Below the pieces are notes generated by a model. It ran no database searches and was not told the origin of the DNA. It saw nothing but the letters and a program-made list of their open reading frames with translations. Both the position numbers and the translations under genes were made by a program. From a virus: a stretch of 62,854 bases of DNA. Shown here piece by piece: positions 42,401-49,821 of the stretch (positions are counted from its first letter, which is position 1; every line of letters begins with the position of its first letter). The stretch is from positions 1-62,854 of IMG/VR virus record IMGVR_UViG_3300044634_002660; one strand, 5' to 3'.

Positions 42401-45400
42401 TCAGGGTTCTGCAATATCCAGTGCTTTCGACACAAGTGGTCCAATTACAAAATCTTATTCTGAAGGTCTTGAGAAGTTAAAGACTTATATTGCAACTAAA
42501 AATTCTGGAGAGGGAGAGGATAGCCTTAAGGGCATCTTCAAGAAGATTATTGCTGACGCTAACGAAGCAGCAAGGCAAGAAGTTCTCAAGGGGCAGACTG
42601 GTATTGGAAGTGCATTTGACCAGTTGGTTGGGAAAATGGATGCATCTCTTAGAAAGCTTGCGATAAAGGATATTGTCGCAGCTCAACTTAAAGAAGCGAT
42701 TGATCTTGTTAATAATACGACAATCCCTGCTCCTCGAATTCAAAACAGAACCGATGCAAGTGGTAATAGTGGATTTGGCGCTGGTGGACAGAGAGTGCCA
42801 GCAGGCAGTAATCAACCAACTCCCGGATTTGATCCTAGGTCAGTGTTTGGTCTTACAAGTGGTCAAGACACTACATCACAGGGTCAGTGGTGGTCAAGAT
42901 TTAGACTGAATAACAAATCTCCTTGGAATGCTTGGAATAAATTTGCAGCAGACAAACTTCCTATGTATCAGAACTTCCAGTTAAAGAATCCACAAAGATG
43001 GGAACTTAAGTTCCTTCCAAAGTCGATTGCTGTTGATCCTAATACAGTTATTGGTGGCACAAACTTCGGCCCAGTTCGTTTTAATGGTGGAGCTATCCCG
43101 TATGGAAATGGTGGTCCAACAGAAGGTCCAATGCATCAAGGCATCCCCGCAATCCTTCATGGCGGTGAGTATGTTGTTCGGAAGTCTGCTGTTGATAAGT
43201 ATGGCACCGGAATGCTTCAAAAAATCAACCAAGGAACATTTGGGAAGAAAGGCGGTTTCTTTACTGGTGGAAGAGTTCGTGGAAGCAGCTTGGATGTTCC
43301 TGGTCTTAATATGGGAACAGATCCTAAATTTAATACAACAAGAGATGTAATTCGTAAACAATATACTAGTTTTTATGAAGGACTAGAGAAATTGGCCCCT
43401 AGTAGAGATAGAGCTCTTTATGAATGGCAAGTTTCAATGGGTGGTCTTAATTACAATTATATGAGAGAGATTTGGAGAAAAGAATCAAAAGATTGGGCTA
43501 ATAAAGGTGAATACGCTGGTGGTGGTCTTGGGATTGAATATGACAACTGGAAAAAATGGGGAGGTTTGGAATTCTCAGATTTCCCATATAATGCAAATCC
43601 ATATCAACAAATGGCTGTTTATAACAGAATGTTTGCTCTTGGTTATAAAGGAAAATATGGCGTAAAAGAAAAAGCCTTTAGTGCGGCTCAAAGAATTAAA
43701 GATACTTATGGTGGTAAATTGGCTGCTTTCCATTTTGGTTCAAAACAACTTTATGACAATGATGCATTTGTAAATAAAAATACTCCATCAAATAAAGATA
43801 AAACAAACAACTCTATTATTGTTTCTGAAAAGGATGGCATTGGGTACACACCAACAGGTAGTGCCGGATTCCGCAACTTCATTCCAATCTCTAGATTGAG
43901 AGATAGAAGAGGTAAAAGATTTGTAGACGCAAGATCTTCTTCCTACAAGCCATTCTCTTTGTTTAATGGTGGTTCAATGCCTCAATTCAAAAAGGGAGGC
44001 CCAGTCCGTTTAAGTTGTGGTATTTGTGGAAAAGGGTTTGCAAACGGAGGTCTGTTAAGAGCTCATCAACACACAGGTCATTTCAATGGTGGTTTGCTAC
44101 CAAGTTATAAAGTTGGTGGAACTGTAAAACCTGCTGCAGTAACTTTAGATGAATCGATTTATGGTCCAGAGCCAACAATTGATGAAAAAATGATTAAATA
44201 CATTTCTTGGTATAATAAAGACACAACGCCATATGATGCTCTATTCGATGTAAGACTAGGCGTTTCTGAGAGAACCGATCTTGGTCTTGTTAAAGGTATG
44301 GGAGATATTGGAACTTTAAGTAAATTCTATGAGAATGAAAAATATCCAAAAGGAACTATTGGTATTGGAAATATTTCCGATAAGAAAAATAAATACAATC
44401 GTGCAATCCTTACTTTAAAGAAAAACGCTCCTAAAAATGCAATTGATTATTTTAAAAAACTTATTTATTCTGAAATACAACGAGCAAAGAAAGTTCAAAA
44501 ATATCAAGAATACTATTTATCACAAGAAGAGAAATTTGCTTCTGATTATGCGCCATCTCCAAGTAAAGCTTTTGTAAACATACGAGGATTTGACTTCCAA
44601 CCTTATGAATATGACTGGCAAACAACAAGTATTGAGATGATGGCGAATCAACTTAAACAAGGAAACCTTAATAAAATTAAACCATTGAAAGCTTTTTATC
44701 AAAATTGGGATTCTAGTAAAGTTAAAAAGATTATTGGTATTGATCCTATAAAAGAAGGGTTCTATACAGCAATGAATTCCGTCTCCAAAGTAATAGGATT
44801 TGATGATTTTTCTATTGCTGATTCAAAAAATGCATTTCAAGATGCTAGAAAATATTTTAATAATAATAAAAATGTATTGGCTTTAAATGCACAGCCTTTT
44901 CCTCCTGGAGAACTTCCTGAAGGAAGTACTATAGGAGGAAGAGCTTCTGTATTCATGCCAGAAAAAATTGGAGGATCATCGTCTATATCAGCAATAGATT
45001 ATAATCCTAAAGTACTTGATTACTACCTAGATCACTATAAGAGAGGGGATATTGATAAATCTACTCTCAAGATACAACAACATATGAAACCTGATGCTTG
45101 GAAGAGAATATTTCTTCATGAATTTGGTCATTCTATTAATCTAGGTCACCTTGATGAAGGCTACAGGTCATACAGAAGCGGAGAAGAATTACCAAAAGGC
45201 TTTAGTTCACCATTTGATAGAAATGAATCCATTATGTCTTATGCATATGTAAATCAAGATGATACCCCCGCAAGATTTGGTATTGGAGACATTGCATATA
45301 TTCAAAGACTGCAAGATATTATTTTTAAAGGTAAAAAGCCAAAAACCCCAAAGGCAACGGTTCCATCAACAACGACAACTACTCCATCAAGACCTACTAC

Positions 45401-48400
45401 TACAACGACAACTCCTTCAAGACCTACAACAACGACAACTGTTCCATCAAAACCTACTACGACTACAACTGTTCCAAAGGCTCCTACTACAACTGTTCCT
45501 CCAAAAACGACTACAACAACTGTTCCACCTACAACGACAACAGTTCCTACTGTTCCTTGTCCTACAATCCCTGGTGTAACACCAATACCTAATCCAACAA
45601 TACCAAATCCTGGTACTACAACAACTATTCCTAAAATACCTGGGGTTACTCTTCCTAATGGCACAACAACAACATCAATTCCTGGTATTGACAATACAAA
45701 ATGTAAAGTAATACCAATTAGAGTTTGGGATAACGATAAAAATCCAGGATTTACAGAGGATAGTTTTGCTGGAATGACTTGGCCAATGGCAAGAGATTCT
45801 CAATCTGGATGGAGAAAATGGTTTAGAGAAAGAAAAACTATTGGATCAAAATGGACTTACTGGAAAGTTGTAAATCCTAAAGAAAAGGCAAAGCTTGCAA
45901 AGAAGCAAGTTAAGAATCCTGAGCTTATTGAGAGTATTCAATATCCGGTTCCTCATGACCCAAATGCTTGGCAGATGGAGAAAGACAAATACCCAGAAAG
46001 ACAACCCAGTAGGGGAGGAAGTAAATCCGGGAAAAATGGCAGAACATGGCGTATTAAATGGGTAAAAACTTGTGAGACTACTCCACCAACAGGAACAACA
46101 TCGTCAACATCAACTACAACAACCATGCCAAATGGAGTTCCATCAACATCTGTTCCTGGAGTTACGACATCTACAACACCAATAAGACCAATACCTAACC
46201 CAACAATACCTCAGCCCTGTTTCCCTCCAGAAATTTATCCAACAGGGTTAAAAGTTCCACAATCTAGAATTGTTGCTATTTATGACAAAGATCCAACATC
46301 AAGATTTGTTGGTGGAATTATGCCATATGCAAATGGAGGTCCAACGGTAGGACCAATGCATAAAGGTATTCCTGCCATTCTTCATGGTGGTGAATATGTT
46401 GTAAGAAAGAGTGCGGTTGACAAATATGGCACCAACATGCTTCAGAATATTAATCAGGGCACATTTGGTAAAAAAGGCGGTTACTTTAAAGGTGGTCTTA
46501 TTCCATCAGGGCTTGAGGTATCTTCCGATAAGAAAAATCTGTCCAGATTGGGATCTCTTAAAATCCCAAGACTTCAACTTAACAGTCCTGTATACGAAGG
46601 TGTAAATGAGGATACATTGAATGCTGGTCTTGGACATCAACCGGGTACACCATTTGGATGGTTGGGTAATACCGTTATTGGTGGACATCGCACTAAAGGC
46701 AATAGCCTATTTAGAAATATTACAAAAATGATTAAAGGCGATAAAATTAATTTAACTAGAGGTAATTCTAGTTATGAATACGAAACCGCTTATTCAAGAA
46801 TTTTAAAACCAAATCAAGTTCAAGAATTAATGGGACAACCTCAAGGTCAAGTTAGTGGTTATAATTCAATATTAAGCCTCTTCTCATGCCATCCTCTTGG
46901 TTCAACAAAACTTAGATACATTCTTATTGCTAAATTAAAAAAGGCTTTTGATGGTAGAAAGGTTTCTAGATACAAGATTGGTGGAGTTGTAAAGGGAGGC
47001 AAGAAATCAAATCCTGCCGGAAATCCACCTCCTCCATACAAGACATGGGAAGAGTATTTTGCTGCAGAGGGACCACTAACGCCATATCAAAAATCTATTA
47101 TGATTCCTAATAGGAATAATAGTAGTAACCTTCAACCTTACGATAAGAAATGGCGCGCTGAAATAAAAAGAAAAAATGAGGCTTTTGATAAAAGTTTTAT
47201 TAATAGATTTGTCAAACCTGTTAGTGAGATTTTTGGTCCTATGGCTGCTATCAAGTTCGGCGCAGAAACAATTACTGGTAAAGACCTAGATGCCGCTGCT
47301 GGTTCTAATAAAAAACAAAACCGTCTTGGTTCTGCTGCCAACACCATTTTGTCGTTAATACCCTCAAAGGTTGTAACAAAACCACTTGGAAAGATTGCAT
47401 CAAAAACTGGTATTTCTGGAATTGCTTCTAGAGTTATTGGAAAGGGTTCTGGTTTAATTGGTAATCAACTTAAAGGTTTCAAATCAAAATTTGCATCAAT
47501 GTTTAAGGGTCTAAAATCTTCAAAGGCAGCGAATAGTGGTGTGATTGAAGATCAAATACCAACACACTGGGGAGCAATTACTCAAGGATTAAAGGAAGGG
47601 GTTATTCCAACAAATAAACAAGCAGTTGATGCTATGCTTGCAAGGCAAGCACTTGAATTATTTGATGAATTAGATTATTTAGTAACTGGTCAAATAAAAG
47701 GTAGTGTCAATAGCCTTGATAAAGCTCGATTCTTAGATCAGTTAATTCTTGATGCAATAAATGATGTCCCTACAACTGCCACTAAAGATTTGAGCGTAGA
47801 AGACAGACTTTTTGGTATAGCTAAAAGTCTTGCTAATCTTTTAAACCCAAAAAAGGGATTAAGCGCTCTTGACCCAAGAATTCTTCCAAAATCAAAAGAA
47901 TTAATTGAATATCAACAATTTGTAAAAGATTTTAATGGAATGCTATTGCGTGAAGTGGAGTTAAGATCTTCAGCTTGGAATAAAGCAAATCCAAATGCAA
48001 CCCGTGAAGAACAAAGTGTAGCATATAAAGATATTCTCGATAACTGGTATGATAAAAATAAAATTCCAGATACTCCACTTTCAACAAATGATATTGCTCC
48101 TAATACAACTAAAAAAATTAAAACACCTAATAAATCTAAAAAAAATAATATCTTTAACCCTTTTAAAAATATCTCACCAAAAAATAAAAAATTTAATGGT
48201 GGAGCTATTCCATACTTTGATGGTGGTAGTACATACGGATCAGAGAGCCAAGGAATTCCTGCAATTCTTCATGGTGGTGAATATGTAATTCGTAAATCTT
48301 CTGTTAATAAATATGGAACAAATATGCTTCAAAATATCAATCAGGGTATTTACAAGAAAGCTGGTCAGTATAAGATTGGTGGATATGTTGATGGAATTAA

Positions 48401-48659
48401 TGTTCCTTCAATCCCTAAGTTCTCAACCCCGATGGCAAACTATGCAAAGATCTCTGCACCAAATGTGTCAACTGGTACAATGCAGTCAGAGTCCACTCAT
48501 AACTATAACTTCTTTGTCGACAACTTTATCGGAGAGACTGAATGGTTTAACTCAATGATGAAAGAATACAATATGAAAGTTGTCCCTGCTAACCAAAAGC
48601 AAGCCGGTCTTGAATCAAGGATTGTTAGAACATATAATGGTATAAACAGAGGAATGTAA
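33453..48659 (+). CDS. Giant modular tail tape measure protein
   Basis: This single open frame encodes 5068 residues. The tape-measure core (residues about 160-300, SLKYGVARDLVQGLAGDYAE) is followed by hydrophobic helices near 631-650 and 2369-2387, SAP-like helices near 905-950, a Lys/Ala triple repeat (985-1115) and long coiled coils. The last third carries extra domains. They are Rpf/lysozyme-like (3318-3440, Glu 3344), a C2H2 finger (Cys 3522/3525, His 3538/3543), metzincin-like HEFGHSINLGH (3889-3899) with Met-turn at 3928, Thr/Pro linkers, class-E-like sortase (His 4412, Cys 4479, Arg 4488) and a pre-toxin-like segment (about 4593-4640). Three repeats with LHGGEYVVRKSAV separate them. 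It sets tail length and is ejected at infection. Confidence 0.92.
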   Translation: MAERNGRVEITAEIDQRLQSALSQMSSSLRSTIEVTNAVNRSTDLTKSTMRGLSQALSVTSGSTNEYNRSVTEAVKNQAILASHFGKTKEAIASLNKIMANSRGTNVTSQDIAVQRAFINQLQSQLGIQKELQKYSNTQSLMAQSNALNSLATKYSYAGNRLSMGLTLPLVGFFRTAFSNYRRLEIETVRTTKLLGDSYTDAGAQVKTLGKELDAISLKYGVARDLVQGLAGDYAELGITDIKALSGLTDLTAATEKLGNVDITEASNFIKSIYQTVNRVKRDEAARAGRAISFKDPAEEALFYADSIAQVRGQLAMFNLLENKTSLALQDIAKAFPELTAASTSFGLSMTEASALIIPMVASGFQVGASANSVKVSLQRLVAMTKKNQEAIKELKLTQADFNFEAGVGIETIQKLSDGYESLKRTRGDEGALRFFSDLFGVRQGPRMEVALQNLSQFQSQISKAGTIEDQLTTQLENYVRQRAGQAGLGEKYSKMELTKYSDLSKVIRLSQNADKEVASAFTSARADFGNYLVSESKRGQDLLGKVTTETGRALFAAASGGGKGSQAEATFNLELEKALDTADRRYKTSRESIKALGREMVPVFDSILKVVVPLLEKFAKFVGGIPSGFKAFLTIGGLVLAMLGPIMKIRGAFAQLHSSVLSFKASGGIFKNLKSSIHPISAELLASSDAFLRFKNKLTQVGNQFFFKGTIKELKQMEKLIAAQSSGRTRVSDRLEKKLKLKETADYSGLYEETSNQLKNVFDESLDGYLKPYSGIKPDITGTIIDGRVVGLEMGNAFVSVLTSLGFDPRAFTRVASTAGSATTTTTPAGDVVVVPPNIKRTGSRTPPPDDDGPDGPPSGGSPAGGSPTGGAPAGGGAAQRGPRVRNAMSGLEQVWGALQGTMDFVNSATKSQLQDFAKSLNITKVSGFTVKSPKLKVAQLRRAIIEAISAPSQVIAKAAEEIQTTVEQVKETVNNNAPPAKDTSKTKKASAKATENVAEAQADVDTTAVVEQGKEDEKTAKETKPKTGRKPTVKKKSEEAVDNTAEAQSTADAATVVEQGKEDKKVVEQTKPKTGRKAPVKKASDKAVDNVAAEQAKADAKAAEQQGKADAAVVRSGPRTIKARLKRKPFLKVDKNLEGTIGAFSHLTSTINEMVANAQQVKKVSVEEAIAKLNLGIKGSKKLRFTPKDFTRLAELMGVILPQAFYEIQEFTNKAGKPLQIQADSLQNIINAIAKIVPASESLPELAGKKVLKIEQDLNRAFIALEKQGGTKAFNIGNIVGTLRHTLNEAINMMIPKENLKEGVVVPLEELTYSDLGTGGRRSRGRKVKAKPLDYDSYVDSAIQFTKTSTGTEFWRKLRKNLQLRTGKSLFEKSMTEESLNQSYGPATGEVTEGNVRVARALSFGRAKSRGARALFRREIDFASSLDKLTEEAYNAHRAKIEKGIADARARMEVIKKMFSAGMDTDPDKTKLFSIDELKAALADFEREMREANLNEDINEVIEKLKGQSEIISKNRNRPGKLVSGEDAIFDISKRLDENLAKAEASLKAEWGDAAPEGARKSAIRAAFRQTASDLQYAYMEQLALFQKQVTKETPEVARNLAIADENVEIARGKLKDVKGLKVGSEEGKEYFKGRKKADVVKGLEKELSLLEEQRHAIKLQHDELVRRNQAEQENIRNLEKVRDAQLAILQSRRVDIGLQPITISGPAIEDTSPSSSERAEAYWKSRSESMSKALNQEDADKRAPDAISTTVVNAITQVSQEILDAEQVVKAARERLDELIGLRTDISMSEPGKPFAEKAQARVKEAVKNLKVKAANIDKEIVKQEKTLEEAKTELAKVSERSRAGGGGRTGSVNLGMPMAGGFGDPMSTDLSPRGGRRSPLDMMTPRNIMSMIPSGGDLTPDLSGVIETLFKQISQAIGAPAEVMAGVLKDIDDRAKRVSTIVNTSLDQFDNELVNKLITQIQGLLGDSELTVENIYNAILGARNQIYGMVPKEIKGNVISGKATAEQVTGLVEALNLYNVSKEELLKLDARTLRKIAEKMKLEGRAKASEDVLAGLIHNAIFNLDKETIKAIDLVALMPVVEAGATVKTAGKTVPKPAAQKKVKEAVIKLEDTVEEVIVTTEQVIETTAKTVDAVFVKIQKSIPVAVRVGQSVLDRRATGIGSGWKASDDPVSPPIAPNLPRTPGPFPPPRFGYGGTDSQDKFLLSLVKIIDASVSAGKAVGSLYLSVMRAGTMMLPFGKTVWNIGSGFVSLTQSAIALYKSSKEAGTGLQGVGKTLKEIAKAKIFGGTYTNAQGKQVESAGVLGRLSGTAGSIKQAFSGAAGSGIQGLINTATMGMGQFGFVAGNVLQNLTSALQTIPYVGGPVVGILGAIAGSIYLLIKSSTIWKGTNEEAFKNFKDAWQNIKDILSAIAGPFEDFIGTLLGAPEAGANATDSAKSKLLAFSNFILNLSNRIESFVKDYIVPAIRRSLEIVVYIFNAIKPFASATVGLVVAIFNQITNRQANMVKKAGDLFKQGTQEASAGNFRMVDNAIRNVKSVEDAWATFKNSFKNVWEAITNIVQYYLSIIYLRAYMFLNLAMAEILQSLVSLFFEAGQQMGEAIQNGMFSKIKGPLKVLSYLSPVARGLGPLGSLIGMASSGAQGVSNNFFDKTQTDITSKFNKMIKAIESSGQGKAAFDKLLNSLMPKGAGSGLFKSFRDLLTKVFKDPTAANAAADNFKDAVNSALSNLKQTFFNAALSGLSDAVSKIKSEVSDILETQKEEYLKAYDDQIAAIDAMVEAEQRLTATEEYEADKRQRIKDRELQRQNYQKNRTLAIYEGRIDDARQLDLEEQKNISDFNKENADAETARNRDLQGNARADAKAVIEKQRLEASKLFDQAIKDFNEYVETVGKNGTLTEAQLTEQWKKISEEAEKTSKGLYDTFKTSFEALPGAISAVTNSAGGLFNIPYDKLIEETKKQFGIGNENADSILGLTRSMLTGQGSAISSAFDTSGPITKSYSEGLEKLKTYIATKNSGEGEDSLKGIFKKIIADANEAARQEVLKGQTGIGSAFDQLVGKMDASLRKLAIKDIVAAQLKEAIDLVNNTTIPAPRIQNRTDASGNSGFGAGGQRVPAGSNQPTPGFDPRSVFGLTSGQDTTSQGQWWSRFRLNNKSPWNAWNKFAADKLPMYQNFQLKNPQRWELKFLPKSIAVDPNTVIGGTNFGPVRFNGGAIPYGNGGPTEGPMHQGIPAILHGGEYVVRKSAVDKYGTGMLQKINQGTFGKKGGFFTGGRVRGSSLDVPGLNMGTDPKFNTTRDVIRKQYTSFYEGLEKLAPSRDRALYEWQVSMGGLNYNYMREIWRKESKDWANKGEYAGGGLGIEYDNWKKWGGLEFSDFPYNANPYQQMAVYNRMFALGYKGKYGVKEKAFSAAQRIKDTYGGKLAAFHFGSKQLYDNDAFVNKNTPSNKDKTNNSIIVSEKDGIGYTPTGSAGFRNFIPISRLRDRRGKRFVDARSSSYKPFSLFNGGSMPQFKKGGPVRLSCGICGKGFANGGLLRAHQHTGHFNGGLLPSYKVGGTVKPAAVTLDESIYGPEPTIDEKMIKYISWYNKDTTPYDALFDVRLGVSERTDLGLVKGMGDIGTLSKFYENEKYPKGTIGIGNISDKKNKYNRAILTLKKNAPKNAIDYFKKLIYSEIQRAKKVQKYQEYYLSQEEKFASDYAPSPSKAFVNIRGFDFQPYEYDWQTTSIEMMANQLKQGNLNKIKPLKAFYQNWDSSKVKKIIGIDPIKEGFYTAMNSVSKVIGFDDFSIADSKNAFQDARKYFNNNKNVLALNAQPFPPGELPEGSTIGGRASVFMPEKIGGSSSISAIDYNPKVLDYYLDHYKRGDIDKSTLKIQQHMKPDAWKRIFLHEFGHSINLGHLDEGYRSYRSGEELPKGFSSPFDRNESIMSYAYVNQDDTPARFGIGDIAYIQRLQDIIFKGKKPKTPKATVPSTTTTTPSRPTTTTTTPSRPTTTTTVPSKPTTTTTVPKAPTTTVPPKTTTTTVPPTTTTVPTVPCPTIPGVTPIPNPTIPNPGTTTTIPKIPGVTLPNGTTTTSIPGIDNTKCKVIPIRVWDNDKNPGFTEDSFAGMTWPMARDSQSGWRKWFRERKTIGSKWTYWKVVNPKEKAKLAKKQVKNPELIESIQYPVPHDPNAWQMEKDKYPERQPSRGGSKSGKNGRTWRIKWVKTCETTPPTGTTSSTSTTTTMPNGVPSTSVPGVTTSTTPIRPIPNPTIPQPCFPPEIYPTGLKVPQSRIVAIYDKDPTSRFVGGIMPYANGGPTVGPMHKGIPAILHGGEYVVRKSAVDKYGTNMLQNINQGTFGKKGGYFKGGLIPSGLEVSSDKKNLSRLGSLKIPRLQLNSPVYEGVNEDTLNAGLGHQPGTPFGWLGNTVIGGHRTKGNSLFRNITKMIKGDKINLTRGNSSYEYETAYSRILKPNQVQELMGQPQGQVSGYNSILSLFSCHPLGSTKLRYILIAKLKKAFDGRKVSRYKIGGVVKGGKKSNPAGNPPPPYKTWEEYFAAEGPLTPYQKSIMIPNRNNSSNLQPYDKKWRAEIKRKNEAFDKSFINRFVKPVSEIFGPMAAIKFGAETITGKDLDAAAGSNKKQNRLGSAANTILSLIPSKVVTKPLGKIASKTGISGIASRVIGKGSGLIGNQLKGFKSKFASMFKGLKSSKAANSGVIEDQIPTHWGAITQGLKEGVIPTNKQAVDAMLARQALELFDELDYLVTGQIKGSVNSLDKARFLDQLILDAINDVPTTATKDLSVEDRLFGIAKSLANLLNPKKGLSALDPRILPKSKELIEYQQFVKDFNGMLLREVELRSSAWNKANPNATREEQSVAYKDILDNWYDKNKIPDTPLSTNDIAPNTTKKIKTPNKSKKNNIFNPFKNISPKNKKFNGGAIPYFDGGSTYGSESQGIPAILHGGEYVIRKSSVNKYGTNMLQNINQGIYKKAGQYKIGGYVDGINVPSIPKFSTPMANYAKISAPNVSTGTMQSESTHNYNFFVDNFIGETEWFNSMMKEYNMKVVPANQKQAGLESRIVRTYNGINRGM
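43080..43290 (+). repeat. Tape-measure repeat module, copy 1
   Basis: Residues about 3210-3280 of the tape measure: FNGGAIPYGNGGPTEGPMHQ, then AILHGGEYVVRKSAVDKYG and a Lys/Gly-rich FGKKGGFF end. A widespread C-terminal tape-measure motif, here repeated. It precedes the Rpf-like domain. Confidence 0.85.
46314..46500 (+). repeat. Tape-measure repeat module, copy 2
   Basis: Residues about 4288-4350: GGIMPYANGGPTVGPMHKGI, AILHGGEYVVRKSAVDKYG, FGKKGGYFKGG. Nearly the same protein sequence as copy 1, but with many synonymous changes. It follows the Thr/Pro-rich region and precedes the sortase-like domain. Confidence 0.85.
48192..48390 (+). repeat. Tape-measure repeat module, copy 3
   Basis: Residues about 4914-4980: FNGGAIPYFDGGSTYGSESQ, AILHGGEYVIRKSSVNKYG, YKKAGQYKIGG. 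The most diverged copy, close to the conserved C-terminal end of the tape measure. Confidence 0.8.
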
Positions 48660-49057
48660 TGTCAATAATAAGTTTTTTATCATTAAACGGAACAGAGGTT
48701 ACAGAGCAGGGCAGAACAATATCTGACTCTGTAAAAGTCGGGGCATCCGAGGTTGAACTTGATGCTGGAATAACAAAGAGATATATTAAAACGAATAAAA
48801 GAACATTTTCTTTTAAATGGGAATGGCTTCCAACAATCAAAGAAGACACCATTGATAATAGAGAAGCCCGAAACTGGCTTAAGAACTTAGCTCTAACAAC
48901 ACGGGGCAAGGTTCTTATGAATATTCAGTTAAGCCCGGTTGATGCCTCAGAGTCTTTCTATGTTTACATTACTGATTACTCAGAGGATCTTATTAGAAGA
49001 GATGTACAGAGAGCGTGTGACTATTATTCAGCGAGTCTTTCGGTTGAGGAAGCCTAA
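48659..49057 (+). CDS. Distal tail protein, short paralogue
   Basis: A 132-residue protein starting one base inside the tape-measure stop. It contains FKWEWLPTIKEDTIDNREAR, then YVYITDYSEDLIRRDVQRAC. The same strings recur in the C-terminal half of the next gene (SWEWLPSTRDSTIDKREARD, ITSYSEDLVRRDLTSDVYF), so the two arose by tandem duplication. By order it is a distal-tail or tail-tip adapter. Confidence 0.75.
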   Translation: MSIISFLSLNGTEVTEQGRTISDSVKVGASEVELDAGITKRYIKTNKRTFSFKWEWLPTIKEDTIDNREARNWLKNLALTTRGKVLMNIQLSPVDASESFYVYITDYSEDLIRRDVQRACDYYSASLSVEEA

Positions 49058-49821
49058 TGTCAGAAGAAAATCCAATCTATAGGATAAATGATCTTTTAAG
49101 CGGGGTTGTCTTTAATGAAATTCCTCTTATAGTTGAAGCATCTTCGTCATTAACTATTGAAACTGAATTATCAGTAACAACACTTAGAATTACATTTGTA
49201 TCTGAGTCTTTTTCTGGAGATTTAACAGTTAATTCCTCTGCGTTAAGAATACAGTTTGCATCAGCAAATCTTGATGGAATTGCAAACATTACATTAATTA
49301 CACCAGTCAAAACAGTAATTTTGGGATTAACAAATCTTCCAATTAATAGTAATCTTTTAATTTCTGACTTAATACGTTTTACCCCATCTTCAAGATATCC
49401 GGGATCACTTGTTCCTCTTGTTATTCTTGACAACAATGCTTTAACAGATCAAGGTCGTAAATTTAGTGACAGCATAAAGCAAGTCTTTGTTGAGAAATCA
49501 AATTGGAATAATTCTAAGTCTAGATATTATAAAAGAAATAATGCTGGAAAGATAACATTCAAAATGTCATGGGAATGGCTTCCCTCAACCAGAGACTCCA
49601 CTATTGATAAAAGAGAAGCTAGAGACTATATTAAGAAATTAGCTATGGATCCTGATGTTCATGTCTTAAAGGTTGTTACATATGGAGCGGATCCTGAAGA
49701 TATTTTCTCTGAAACAGCGTATAATGTATTTATAACTTCTTACTCAGAAGATCTTGTCCGTAGAGATTTGACTTCTGATGTTTATTTTTGGAAGTGCGAT
49801 TTGGAATTAGAGGAGGTTTAA
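49057..49821 (+). CDS. Distal tail protein, long paralogue with extra beta domain
   Basis: A 254-residue protein. Residues 1-115 are a Thr/Val/Leu-rich beta domain absent from its neighbour. Residues 120-254 are homologous to the preceding gene (SWEWLPSTRDSTIDKREARD). The two may form a hetero-ring at the tail tip or be sequential adapters. The stop overlaps the next ATG (TAATG). Confidence 0.72.
   Translation: MSEENPIYRINDLLSGVVFNEIPLIVEASSSLTIETELSVTTLRITFVSESFSGDLTVNSSALRIQFASANLDGIANITLITPVKTVILGLTNLPINSNLLISDLIRFTPSSRYPGSLVPLVILDNNALTDQGRKFSDSIKQVFVEKSNWNNSKSRYYKRNNAGKITFKMSWEWLPSTRDSTIDKREARDYIKKLAMDPDVHVLKVVTYGADPEDIFSETAYNVFITSYSEDLVRRDLTSDVYFWKCDLELEEV

Noticed and set aside
45302-45694. 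CRISPR-like or minisatellite repeats
   Set aside because: The regularity comes from Thr/Pro codons (ACA/ACT/CCT); there are no constant repeats with unique spacers.
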